From Henckelia pumila (Eukaryota; Streptophyta; Magnoliopsida; Lamiales; Gesneriaceae), in the NCBI RefSeq assembly GCF_033568475.1, contig NW_027331831.1, positions 11,842,001-11,906,000 on the forward strand: 64,000 nucleotides of DNA. Reading direction: 5' to 3'. This document shows positions 1 through 10,297 of this stretch, in pieces (positions within the stretch are counted from its first letter, which is position 1; each line of letters starts with the position of its first letter). Made by a program: the position numbers and the translations under genes. The notes beneath the pieces are model-generated. The model searched no databases, had not been told where the DNA came from, and saw only the letters and a program-made list of their open reading frames with translations.

Positions 1-1275
1 GAGAATTAGTGGGGCTTTTGGCCTTTCTACTCACCATCAAACATACAACTTTATAAGCCACTTGCCATTTGACTTAGTGGCATGTTATTCTAAAATTTTG
101 AGAGTGTTGAGTTCGAAATCTTTTCTATAACTATAGTGAAAAACGAAATATCCAAGTTTATACACAAATTATTGCCTCAAAAGTTTTTGGCATACAATAA
201 AAAATATTTGAAGCAATGAGTAAAGTCGTGGTTCGGTTCCAAATACTCCTACCCAAAAAAACATTGATCAGCAAATTCAAATTGGATTATATTATATTGT
301 TTTCCACAATTCATAATAAAATAATGGTTGGTTATCATCATTATCTTTCCCTCCAAGAGATTGTCCTCTTGTGAATATAGAGAGGTGCTTGCTGACCCGA
401 CGGCAGTGGCTTTAATAGCAACAAGACAGATTATGATGTAAGAATTGTGTGGGGGGGTGGCAAATAAGTGCTGTTTTTTTTAATATATGATGTAAAATTA
501 TATGTACTTCAATAGCAAACTTGAAAATTTGCAGTGGATCATTTCTAATGAACACATTTTCTTGAAATTTCATCATATTCCCCAATGTATAGTGTACAAA
601 AGATTTAACTTTTTTTCCCATGTTGGTGACTTCTATTCCAATGCAAGCAAGCAAATCAAAGACAAAATTCAACTTCCTTGCCAAACACTTTGAGGTTCAC
701 CTTTTTGTTGTCTCCTCCAATTGAATGTTTACTAATAAGGTTTCACTGTTCTCTTGTGAAGAACAATGAATTTGATGATAAAAAAAGGACAATCATAATA
801 GTTCCTCAACTAAATACAAGAAGCCAAGATAACAAACAAAATGTGGCTGAGGGAACCAAAGAAGGTCTGGTTAAGAGCAAGGATTTGAAATTCTAATGAA
901 GATTGAGACTTGTTCAGCATCTTCAAATTGAATAAAAGGCGAGAAAATAAATTTCGAAATAACATGAAATACCTCCATGCATATAAGGTAATCTGAGCTT
1001 GCTAAACTGAAATCTGTGAACTGGCTAACTAGCAAAATAATATCTTCAGGTGTCGATTTAGTACTTAAAACGAAAGAAAGTAAACTTAAAGAGTCTAGAG
1101 TGCTGGTGTGTATGCTCTTGAATCATTAAGCAAAAAATGGCATGAAATGATTAAACATGAAGTGAAACAAGCCAAGTGCATTCTGAATAGCATCCTTGAA
1201 CTTAGCAAGAGCGTCTTTATACACCAAAATCATCTGAATTTTGACTTGTTGCCTTGTTGCCTTGTTTATCTTCGA
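1..1275. other. Spacer downstream of the zinc-finger gene
   Basis: AT-rich spacer without a convincing gene; the short open frames here have no recognisable domains. The last few hundred bases before 1275 presumably hold the 3' UTR of the minus-strand zinc-finger gene, but I cannot place the polyadenylation site. A weak tRNA-promoter-like pair (A-box-like GACTTAGTGG at 71-80, B-box-like GTTCGAAATC at 111-120) may be the head of an old SINE. Confidence 0.5.
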
Positions 1276-2829
1276 TCAAAAGAACCGGCCTCGTCCCTCA
1301 TCATCATCTTCCTCGGGAGCAGGGAGATTGAGATCGAGCAGATTGTGAAGCTCGGTCTTCTTTCTTCGACTCTGATTCTGAGTTTCATCGTTGGAGATCA
1401 TAAAATGTGACCTCTTGTGGCCGCCTAAGGCTTGACCATTCTTAAAAACTCTGTCACAGAAAGGGCAAACATGCCCTTTGTTCTTTTTAGGATTAATCTT
1501 TAGCTGAGAAGAACTCTTAGCACTAGGTTTTTTGCTACCAGTTGTCTGGAAGTCGGTAAAATCATCAGGAATATTTTCGCCGCTTTCATATCTTGATTCA
1601 TAGTACGCGTTGCTCCTCTTGTGGCACGGTCTGTGCCCTCCAAGAGCCTGATATGACTTGAAGGTCTTTTTGCAGTTGAAACATTCATATTTACTTCTCT
1701 TCTGTGAGTTACAGCACTCTTCACCCTCTATATTTCTGTTTTTCATCGACCTGATGGTTTCATTCCATGATTCTGGATCTTCATAACTATTCTTTCTCTT
1801 TCTTGATTCAATCCTAGCAAATTTTGATGCTATTGCAGAATTGTCATACTCATTTCCCTTGCTAAATTCATTTCTCAGTTCTGTTCTAAAATTCTTGATT
1901 CTATTCTCGCTCCTCCCAAACTCATAACCATACTCCTCAATCCCTCTTCCAACCGAGGAATCAGAGTCAGCCTTAGCACATTCATCCAAGAAATACCCAG
2001 AATCCGAATCCGCCATTTTAGCGATTTCAACGTTCAAAGAAGTATCCTCCAACTTCATATCCCCAATATTCTTCACTTGAGGAGTTTCCTCACCAATGCA
2101 AACGCCATTTGTGCTTTCCCTTTTACCGAATCTCATGTCAATGGAAGAAGACTTTGTCTCAAGAACAACAGAATTGTTATCAGAAGATTCCACAACCGAA
2201 TTGACACCACCCTTGTTCCCAGAATCCTTGGACAACAACATTAAACACATAGCTACTTCCTCTTGATCTTTTCCATCAATCTCAGAAACAGATGAAGAAC
2301 CATTGTTAGCTAATGAAAATGAAGGAGACTTAACATCAACTTTCTTGCACTTCTTATTCTTCGATGATCTAGTTCTCAGCCTAAAATCATCGCCTTCTTC
2401 GGTATCCGAATAACTATCAAACGCTAACTTCTGACTCTCACTAGTCCAAGAATGATCATCCTTCAAACCTCTATCCTTCTCAGAGTGGCAAGCCATGTGA
2501 CCGCACAATGCTTTCATCGATTGAAACCCTTTACCACATTGCTTGCAAACTCTCTCTTGTGCCAGAGGAAAAGTGGAATCCACAGCCCTCCAAGTTTTCC
2601 TAGGATTTTCTCTTAACCCGTAACTAGACTGCCCATTTCCAAATTCACCAGCCTTTGATTCTGACATGATATGCTGCTGCACCGCAATGTTGGCCTCAAA
2701 TTTTTCATCAAAATGAGACGCATTCGCTATCACATGAGACCTCATATGACCACCCAGTGACTTCCCACATGGGTACCTCTTGTTGCACGACTTACAAACA
2801 AACCTCAAATCCTGATCCTCCTCCATCAT
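1276..2829 (-). CDS. Four-finger C2H2 (QALGGH-type) zinc-finger protein with EAR motif, ZAT-like
   Basis: Intact single-exon frame of 517 aa, probably a nuclear DNA-binding transcriptional repressor. Four C2H2 fingers of the plant spacing C-x2-C-x12-H-x3-H lie near residues 12-32, 95-115, 383-403 and 455-475. Fingers 3 and 4 carry the exact plant signature QALGGH; finger 1 has KSLGGH and finger 2 KALCGH, so the first two have diverged. A leucine-box-like stretch (AMCLMLLSKD, about 191-203) and a C-terminal DLNLPAP EAR-type motif (about 497-505) are typical of ZAT/C1-family repressors; known EAR motifs recruit TOPLESS-type co-repressors. Basic clusters (KNKKCKK, RKRK, RRKK) are candidate nuclear localisation signals. 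The frame is open further upstream but without an ATG; the tandem ATGs at 2829 and 2826 directly precede finger 1, so I chose 2829. Target genes cannot be read from sequence. Confidence 0.93.
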   Translation of the reverse strand: MMEEDQDLRFVCKSCNKRYPCGKSLGGHMRSHVIANASHFDEKFEANIAVQQHIMSESKAGEFGNGQSSYGLRENPRKTWRAVDSTFPLAQERVCKQCGKGFQSMKALCGHMACHSEKDRGLKDDHSWTSESQKLAFDSYSDTEEGDDFRLRTRSSKNKKCKKVDVKSPSFSLANNGSSSVSEIDGKDQEEVAMCLMLLSKDSGNKGGVNSVVESSDNNSVVLETKSSSIDMRFGKRESTNGVCIGEETPQVKNIGDMKLEDTSLNVEIAKMADSDSGYFLDECAKADSDSSVGRGIEEYGYEFGRSENRIKNFRTELRNEFSKGNEYDNSAIASKFARIESRKRKNSYEDPESWNETIRSMKNRNIEGEECCNSQKRSKYECFNCKKTFKSYQALGGHRPCHKRSNAYYESRYESGENIPDDFTDFQTTGSKKPSAKSSSQLKINPKKNKGHVCPFCDRVFKNGQALGGHKRSHFMISNDETQNQSRRKKTELHNLLDLNLPAPEEDDDEGRGRFF

Positions 2830-3480
2830 ATAAATGGATTCGCACACAAAAACAAGAAAACCCAACACCAAAATCAAATCAAAAAACAGATACCTGAACT
2901 AAAACACTAAACCAAGTAACGAACCTGCATTTTCTTGATCTACCACAGCCCTAACACTTGAACAAACAGAGGAACCGAAAAAAGAACACACCCCAGATCC
3001 GAAAAACAGCAAGAAAAGCACAAAAGCGAAGTCGGAAAGGCTCAAATCTGAACTACGAAGTGGGGGGGTGCACAGATCACAAGGAGTATACTGAAGAATC
3101 AAACTTTTTCAGATGTGACAGTTTTTAAGGAAGTAAAATCACGACCCAACACGCAAAGAAAACAATCTTGAACACCACATCTGCGTAATCTCCCCCACAC
3201 AATACAGAAAATAAAAAAGAAAAGAAGGAAAGAAAGAAAGTCGTGCGTATTAATGCTCCAAGATTTCCAAGATTTTAATGTGGAAAAAATCAAACTTTTG
3301 AACAGATGGGTCGCTAATGATGGCCTTGAACTAGCCTTAACCTATCAAGATAAAGAACCAAAACAGAAAACAAGGACTCTTTCTTCCCCATTTTTCTCTC
3401 CCGCATATACATACACACACACCCTCTCTCTATATCCACCTATTTCTTGTTTGTGGGTGTCATAGTAGGAGGAGAATTCC
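2830..3480 (-). promoter_or_regulatory. Leader and proximal promoter region of the zinc-finger gene
   Basis: Non-coding DNA upstream of the zinc-finger ATG. On the minus strand it has a long pyrimidine tract (3204-3243, mostly CTTT units) of the kind seen near plant transcription starts, a GA-rich/TATA-like stretch around 3404-3436 (GGATATAGAGAGAGG on the minus strand) and no upstream ATG frame of note. Position rather than any proven element supports the call; no start site can be fixed. Confidence 0.35.
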
Positions 3481-3784
3481 ATGCATGGAGGCAAAATGTG
3501 TGTGAGAAATATAGATTGGAATTAAAAGAGGGGCGGCACGTGTTCTTCTTGGAGGAGAGCTCGTTGATGCAATATCGGACGGCCAAGATCTTCTGGATTC
3601 ATGGCTCCGCAAACGCCAAATCCAAAAATCCATTGATTTTTTTGTTTTTCCCCATAATATTAGCAAAATTATGTAACTTCCAATGTTTTATGAACTAATT
3701 AATGGCTTGCTTTGTATTTTGTTCAAACGTCCACACCAAACCAAAGGGACCTAATTCTCAGCTGTTATGTGTTGTCTTATTCCA

Positions 3785-3915
3785 ATTCCACCCCAGTGCC
3801 GATTGTTTAGTTGACATCGCTAGACTCGACGCTATGAGTTAGTTTGAGGGTTTATTCAATATGCATTGAAAATAGCGGCCTCGAGTTCTTTTGTCACAAG
3901 AAAAAAAATTCTTTT
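3785..3915 (+). repeat. SINE-like repeat, 3' part only
   Basis: The stretch CCCAGTGCCGATTG ... TTAGTTTGAGGGTTTATTCA ... ATAGCGGCCTCGAG ... TTTTGTCACAAG followed by A-rich sequence lines up with the 3' body of the SINE-like copy at 7312-7530 (CCCAGTGTAATTTA ... TTAGTTCGAAGTTTATCCAA ... ATAGCGACTACGGA ... CGTCATAAAAAA). The tRNA-like head is missing, so this is a 5'-truncated or decayed copy. Confidence 0.5.
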
Positions 3916-3925
3916 ATAAGTAACG

Positions 3926-3969
3926 CGAACCGAACCGAACCAAACCAAACCAAACCAAACCAAACCAAA
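3926..3969. repeat. Pentanucleotide microsatellite (AACCR)n
   Basis: About nine tandem units, starting as GAACC and switching to AAACC, immediately downstream of the SINE-like fragment. Confidence 0.85.
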
Positions 3970-4546
3970 TCCTCTCGTTTTAGTCGATCATGATTTGAAT
4001 CGATTTTTAAGATTAATCAAAACCGAAGTTGGGTTTTATTCAAGGTTTGCATTAAAAGCTATTAACTAAATGTAATCAAACTGGCTATTGATATAATTAT
4101 ATAATGGAATCTAGAAAAGGTGAAATGATTTATATATTATATTATTACGGAATGTAAAACTATAATATGTTGGAAATTTATATTTTTTATGTTTAATTTA
4201 TAATATTGTAATTGTGTTTTTAAATACTGTAATCTTTGCTTGTATGTTTTAAAATTCTTTTGAAAAATAAAAATAAAAAAAACTTATCCAAAATGAACCC
4301 AAATGAAAATTCTTGATTTGATTAAAATATTTCATTTTTTTAAAGATTTGGTGTGCTACCTTGTAAAAACTCGATAGATTTTTGTTAAATAAAAATTAAA
4401 AATATCGATAGATTTTAATTTGTTTGGTTTAGATTTTTAGAACAAATCATGCCAATTTTTTTTTGACTAGGATTTATGGGTTTAGAGCCCTTCTCACCTC
4501 TCCCAAATTTTGGAAAGGTGGTACCATTATTCCATGCATTTTATGT

Positions 4547-4550
<4 letters not shown>

Positions 4551-4577
<27 letters not shown>
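4551..4577. repeat. (ATT)n microsatellite, short
   Basis: Roughly nine uninterrupted ATT units in AT-rich spacer. Confidence 0.85.
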
Positions 4578-5109
4578 GGTCTCTTCGTTAGTTATAGCAC
4601 ATCTGTCCTCTTCTGTATTTTACCACACCGTAACTCATAATATAATGTAAATTAAAAATAAATAAGAAAAAATAGTTAATACATTATTTGATTTGATGGA
4701 TAGATTATAATTTATTTGATTTAATTGATGTAAAATTATTAATTAATAAATAGATAAATAATATGACAAAAATAAGGCGAAATTGATTGGGATAAGTTAT
4801 ACATAGATTAATAATACATCAAACCAAACAATGCCTCCAAGCCAAAATCTTATTGTTGCTTATTGGGATATTGTAATGCCATGGGGTAACATAAAAAACT
4901 CATCGTCCCACGAATTAATTTTGTGAGTGAATTTTTGAACCTACTCAACTAATGAAAATATATCTGAATCGACCAATTTAACAGATATAAATCCATAGCC
5001 ATCTTACAAGAAAACTATTTTTTTTAAAAAAAATTAAATGGATTTTGCCTTTGCGATTAATTTATATAGTCAAAACGGATACAAATAGATGGATCGCTAA
5101 GTGATTTGT

Positions 5110-5189
5110 CATCAATGACACAAAATTGAGACGAAGTTTTTGGTTCGATCCATCAATGACACAAAATTGAGACGAAGTTTTTGGTTCGA
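5110..5189. repeat. 41-bp tandem duplication, two copies
   Basis: The unit starting CATCAATGACACAAAATTGA and ending TTTTTGGTTCGA occurs at 5110 and again at 5151 with no visible mismatch, so the duplication is recent or was homogenised. Confidence 0.9.
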
Positions 5190-5208
5190 AATTCAATGAT
5201 ATCAAATC

Positions 5209-5235
5209 ATATATATATATATATATATATATATA
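5209..5235. repeat. (AT)n microsatellite
   Basis: About 13 AT units just after the 41-bp tandem duplication. Confidence 0.9.
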
Positions 5236-5623
5236 AATTTCCTATCTAAAATAATTCTTTTAAAATAGATAATAAGTAAATAATGCTTCCCCACGAATGA
5301 ATCACTTCACGCTAGCCCAGTAGCCCCATTAATTATGCATGTTTTAGTTTTTACACGCTTGCGCACTTGATTTTGTGTGTGATTATTTTTAAAGTTTAGG
5401 CAAATTTTATTTTACATTGGAATTTTTGTGATTATTTGATTAGATGTTGTAATTATTATTTGGGATAATTTTTTTTTTTTTTAATTTTAAAAATAATGAT
5501 TCAGTCATTCAACCATTTAAACATATTTGTAAATTATATATATAATGTGTGAATTTTGAGTTTTAGAAAAATGATGAGCTATGATAGGTAAGCCATAAAT
5601 TTATTTAAATTAGGGTTTTGTGA

Positions 5624-5728
<105 letters not shown>

Positions 5729-6535
5729 CACTTCTATAAGTAAATCGAGTTATTTTTGCAAAATTTATTAAATTGTGTTACAAAGTCCGACTAGTTTTGT
5801 ATATAGTATAATACTTACTGATATTTACATTTCTATTAAAAAAAATATCATCTAAATTTTGATATATTTAAAGGCGAATCTTGAGAAATAAATGGCATTT
5901 GAAATTGAAGAAGTTGAGGAAGTCAAATATTATCCTCAAGAGAATACAAAAGGTTGCTTCCAAAGAATTATTGATATTAGGTGTGATTATTTACAGCTAG
6001 TGTTACATATTCTAGACATGTGTACTTAGCATAATAACAACAACAACAATAATATAATGATAATAATAATAAGTAAAAAAAATGCAGTCTCATAATTTTA
6101 TGTTATTTGTTTAATTAATATTTTTATTGAGTTCTCCATTTATTTATTCAATAATTTTACATATATTATTTATTTTTATTGAAATATACAGGAAACCAAA
6201 CCGTAGAGAAAACGTCAAAGAATCAAATTATAATTTCCATTTCGTTCACATTCCTGGAAATATTGCGATTATCTCATTGTGGTTTTAAGTGGAAAAGATT
6301 TCCTTTTGATGGCGTAAATTGATTGCTTTATAAAGGAGATTACATAAAATCTTTGGCAGATCTACTGCCATAAATTTAGTCACGGGAGGAATTAATAATT
6401 GAAGGTTAAAGAAATTATCGTAATTTACTGATTTTGTTATAACTTCTAATTAATACTATTAGACCGTCCCAAGTTAACCAAAGGTCAAAGATTATCTTAT
6501 ATACATGTCCGTTTAATATTATATGAGTAGGGTTC

Positions 6536-6672
6536 ATGTGATACAGTCTCATGAATTTATATTTTTGAGATGTGTCGACCTGACTTATATGATTTGACGT
6601 AAAAATAATATTATTTCATGGGACGATAAAAAAAGACCCATATCACGAAATTGACTCGATCACATATACTCA
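6536..6672. repeat. Degenerate dispersed repeat, family also at 62279
   Basis: Contains the ordered pieces GATACAGTCTCATGAAT, GTCGACCTGACTTATATG, AATATTATTTCATGGGACGA and AGACCCATATCACGAAATTG. The same arrangement, itself degenerate, is seen at 62279-62411 on the other side of the nest. It resembles a common plant repeat with GAGAC-GTCTC ends, probably a MITE, but neither terminal inverted repeats nor a TSD are clear. Confidence 0.45.
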
Positions 6673-6685
6673 TAATTGTAGGTCG

Positions 6686-6963
6686 GTCTTGCAAGTTGCA
6701 ATTATGAGCAAGATTTTGAAAAAAAAAATAATAATAAAATTGATATACTTTCCTCGTAAACTAGATTAACAACACAATGATCACATCTAGTTCTTGGTCG
6801 AACAAATCAAAGTCTTTATTGACTTTGTTAGAACTTGGACTATATATTTTTGGAAGTTGAAAATACTACTCGAATGATTTGCAAGTCGCAATTATGAATA
6901 AGATTTGGATATAATATTTGTCTCGTAAACTGGATTAACACAATAGTCACAACTAATTATAGG
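6686..6963. repeat. Imperfect direct repeat pair, about 190 bp apart
   Basis: Copy 1 (about 6686-6796) and copy 2 (about 6878-6963) share GCAAGTYGCAATTATGARYA, CTCGTAAACTRGATTAACA and the following ATGATCACA/ATAGTCACA. An old local duplication with indels. Confidence 0.6.
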
Positions 6964-7311
6964 TTAAAATTCTTAGTTACACCCGAGCTATTTTAAGAAT
7001 CAGTTGCTCTTTAAATTGTATTTATATATAGTCAACTACTTAATATTGTTAACTTTATCCATCCATACATTTCCGCACTTCGAATTAATCATTTTCAAGT
7101 GTCCAGTTTCTTATAGCTAGTCAAGAGAAAAGCTACTATAGCTAACTATTATATTATCCGGTCCGAGTACCAGCACTAATTTTAATTTTTTTTTAAAAAA
7201 TGTTTATTCACACTCTCAACACATTTTCGATCTCAACATACTGATAAAATATTCATAAATAGTTTTGATGCCACATGCCTATGGACCAAGGGTATCCATG
7301 ATCTCATCTCA

Positions 7312-7530
7312 AGGGGTGTTCAAGTTGGTGGAGTAAGTAAATATTTGATCGGTGGTCAAATGTTCGATTTTCCCTACTAACACTTTCTCGGATCAGCCTA
7401 TTTTACAGAGTTTGCCCAGTGTAATTTATTTGACTAACGTGGTTTACATGCATGTTATTGCGTTAGTTCGAAGTTTATCCAATGCGCATCGAAAAATAGC
7501 GACTACGGATTTTCACGTCATAAAAAAATC
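7312..7530 (+). repeat. tRNA-derived SINE-like element
   Basis: Starts with a tRNA-like head: an A-box-like stretch CAAGTTGGTGGAGTAAG near 7321 and a B-box-like TGTTCGATTTTCC at 7361-7373, about 30 bp apart as in RNA polymerase III promoters. The body runs through TTTGCCCAGTG and GCGTTAGTTCGAAG and ends in CGTCATAAAAAA. A truncated relative lies at 3785-3915. I infer a decayed SINE; no clean TSD was found. It ends about 125 bp before the Copia-A insertion. Confidence 0.55.
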
Positions 7531-7655
7531 GTATCCAATCCATATACTCTTTTTTAAATTCGAGACCCGTGTACAATATCTCTCCACAAATGTTTTTAAA
7601 AAATTTGTTTTGATCATATATCTATATATCATATAGTTGACCACGGTAGCCAAAG

Positions 7656-7977
7656 TGTTAGAAGTGTTTCTAAAATTGAGCTACCCAATCATTACTCTGA
7701 ACAGGGCCAAGTTCAACTGGGCGCAGAATTAATGATATTGGGCCGAAGAACAAGAGATGGGCCATAATGTAGAGAAGGAACCAAGCTAATTTAGGCTAAG
7801 TGTTTGGGCTTGATGCTAAAGCCCAGAAGCTTGCATCGTCTTGTTTAAATAACACTTGCAACTGTTCCAACAACATGAAACTGAATCAGTTCTTCGAACC
7901 AGTGGAGGAATCTTGGAGCTAAAGTCGAGAAGCAGAGTCTACAAGAGAAATCGAGAAGCTAAGAAACTTGATTGTAA
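7656..7977 (+). repeat. Copia-A 5' LTR, left segment
   Basis: Matches the first ~320 bp of the intact 3' LTR (60625-60947), from TGTTARAAGTG to GAAACTTGATTGTAAT, with numerous substitutions. After GATTGTAAT it breaks into a run of 17 T (7978-7994) and then sequence of element G. The next 101 bp of the LTR, present at 60948-61048, are missing here. Confidence 0.92.
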
Positions 7978-8000
7978 TTTTTTTTTTTTTTTTTGAGAGG

Positions 8001-10280
8001 AACTTGCCAGTAAAACGTGTAATAAGATGAAAAGTGATCAGATTCCCAGCCAAGAAACCGAGAGATATGAGAGAAAGGGTTCCAAGCCATTTTCGATTCT
8101 TCAAGCTCCGATATCTTTCGATCCGCCCGGTAGAATTTTCGATTGAGCATATATTTGTGATCATAGCTCCGAGTACTTCGTTTTGACGTAAGTTTTATGA
8201 AGTTCTACCATGTTTGAATTTTATGATGTTAAAATTAAGATTTGATTGTATAAACGTGTTCTAGCATATACGAAGATAGCATATCTAAGACGAATCGAAA
8301 AAAGATCGTCGTTTGAACATGATTTCGATTTTTGAAAGAATTTTCGAAATTCTGAATTTTTAGGGCTAATGATTTCGAAATTGTGCTGCTGGAATTGGTG
8401 ATGATATTTGATTGATATGATTGTATTATTGATGTTAATGCCTTTGGGATTTTCGAATTCGAACCGTTACGCCGTCGGTTTTGATTTTGACCGAACAATC
8501 AAGTCTTGTAGTTGTACTTGTTTCAGAATTTATGAGATTGTAGTGAAATGGGAGCTGATATTGAATTGAAAATCAATGCATTTCAGATTTGAATGCAAAA
8601 GATCGAATTCAAATCGACGAACTCGATAAGTTAGCCTTTGAACCGAGAAAGACTGAAGAAAGTGTGAAGCTAGTTTGCCTTGAATGATTGTACTGATTTG
8701 AGCAGATTGTGATGGAAGTTCTTTGATGTTATTTGTCCAGAATTGGAGCTTCTTAGATTCAGAAGGAAAGGTATGAATAGACATTAATAAGATGGGCAGA
8801 ATAACTTGAGATTATTTCTGATTATCGAGTTGCCTAAAATCACATACATGCATGTTTAAGATATGTTATTGTTTACGTTTACATAAATGAGATAGAATAT
8901 TCAAGATAGATATCTTCTTGAATTCCCAGAATATTTATGTAAATGTTTACTTGTCTTCTTTGATTTATATTATGTTCTGTATTGAACATGTTTTTACGTA
9001 TTCTATGTGATGCTTACAGATTTGTCGGTATCCTTGAGTGATTATATGATCATATGATTATATGATTGATGTGTTCAAGATGTTGTTTTAGCTTATGTAT
9101 GATTTAATGCATCCAGATTATGTTGCATTCATCTTGAACTCCAGCCTGAAGAGCACAGAGGGTTGAAAGGCCTAGAGTGCAGATGACGTTTGGAGAACTG
9201 TAATTGAGTGACATGGAATATAGATTTACTTCCAGAGTCAGATGACTCATGTCACAGAATATAGATTTATTTCCAGAGCTAGATGACTCACTATAGTTGC
9301 ACTAAAGTCAGTGGAATTGAGATATTTAACACCACCTTGAGTGGGAGAGTCGGTGGTTGGTTAAAAATTTTATTTCCCCAGGATCCCAGAGCTACGATTT
9401 ATTGATATCAGATTTGATAGCCTATTCCTTGACACATGCATTGCATTTATGCATTAACCTAGAGATTTCTATGGTTTAGAATATGCGGTTATAAATGCTA
9501 GCATGTTATTTTATGACATTCAAGATTTGAATGAGTTTATTTGCTTAAATGATGTATATGCATGTTTTTCATACTGAAATTTATTCTCACCGGAGTTATT
9601 CGGCTGTTGCTTTGTTTGTATGTGTGCATTGCATCAGGTTGGGGCATAAGCAAGTCAGACTTGGCTTGGATAGCACGAGATTGAAAGATTAGAAGTGGAG
9701 ACTCGGGTTTTTAAGCAGATGCCATGTAGTTTATAAATTTGGTAATCATGTTAGAACAACAAGCACCTTTGTATATGTTGTTGTTGAGTATTGATTTATA
9801 CTTGAGAGTTCATGTACTACATATATGTAGATTGATGTTTAAATGCATGTCAATTATGTAAAATCATGTTGGATAGCTTATATGATAGATTATATCATTT
9901 TTCAGACTTGATAGCATTAAGAAGACTGATTTTATGTGCAGGGCACGGACCCCGTGCATGCCATGTGCATAGGTCCGGATGGACACTGTCCCAAAAATGT
10001 TTTGAGAAAAGGAGGCACGGACCCCGTGTAAGCCTCCGTGTAAGGGTCCGTGTGTCCTCTGTTCCGAAACTCCTTTGAATTCAATTTCTGCATAGGCACG
10101 GACCCTTATCCAGAACAGGCACGGACCCTGTGCTTTGGTCCGTGCAAGGGTCCGGACCAGGGTCCGGGTATGTTAAAAAAAAAAATTTCAGTCTTTGATT
10201 TTATTCGTTCAAGTGTGATTCCTTTATGATTAAATGTTAATTTTCCCCTTAAGATGAGATTAGCACCCGAGGTCCCCACA
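8001..10280 (+). repeat. Element G 5' LTR, 5'-truncated
   Basis: From AACTTGCCAGTAAAACG to GGTCCCCACA it parallels 14576-16852 with few differences. It lacks the part equivalent to 14077-14575. The open frames in it occur in both LTR copies and are not genes. Confidence 0.93.
9943..10168. repeat. Hairpin-rich GCACGGACC cluster in the G LTR
   Basis: GCACGGACC occurs four times, interleaved with its complement. Perfect arms include GCACGG/CCGTGC with a 3-nt loop (9943-9957), CACGG/CCGTG soon after, and GCACGGACC/GGTCCGTGC with a 9-nt loop near 10119-10150. The second LTR has the same cluster at about 16514-16739. Confidence 0.8.
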
Positions 10281-10285
10281 ACAGG

Positions 10286-10297
10286 TGGTATCAGAGC
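10286..10297 (+). other. Primer binding site of element G
   Basis: TGGTATCAGAGC, complementary to the 3' end of initiator tRNA-Met, five bases after the LTR end CCCCACA. Confidence 0.92.

Noticed and set aside
7352..7636. 94-aa plus-strand open frame
   Set aside because: Falls mostly in the SINE-like repeat and its flank; no domain or coding pattern.
8235..8784. Minus-strand frames of 84-87 aa in the LTR of G, repeated at 14813-15425
   Set aside because: Occur in both LTRs at the same place; LTR shadow frames, not genes.
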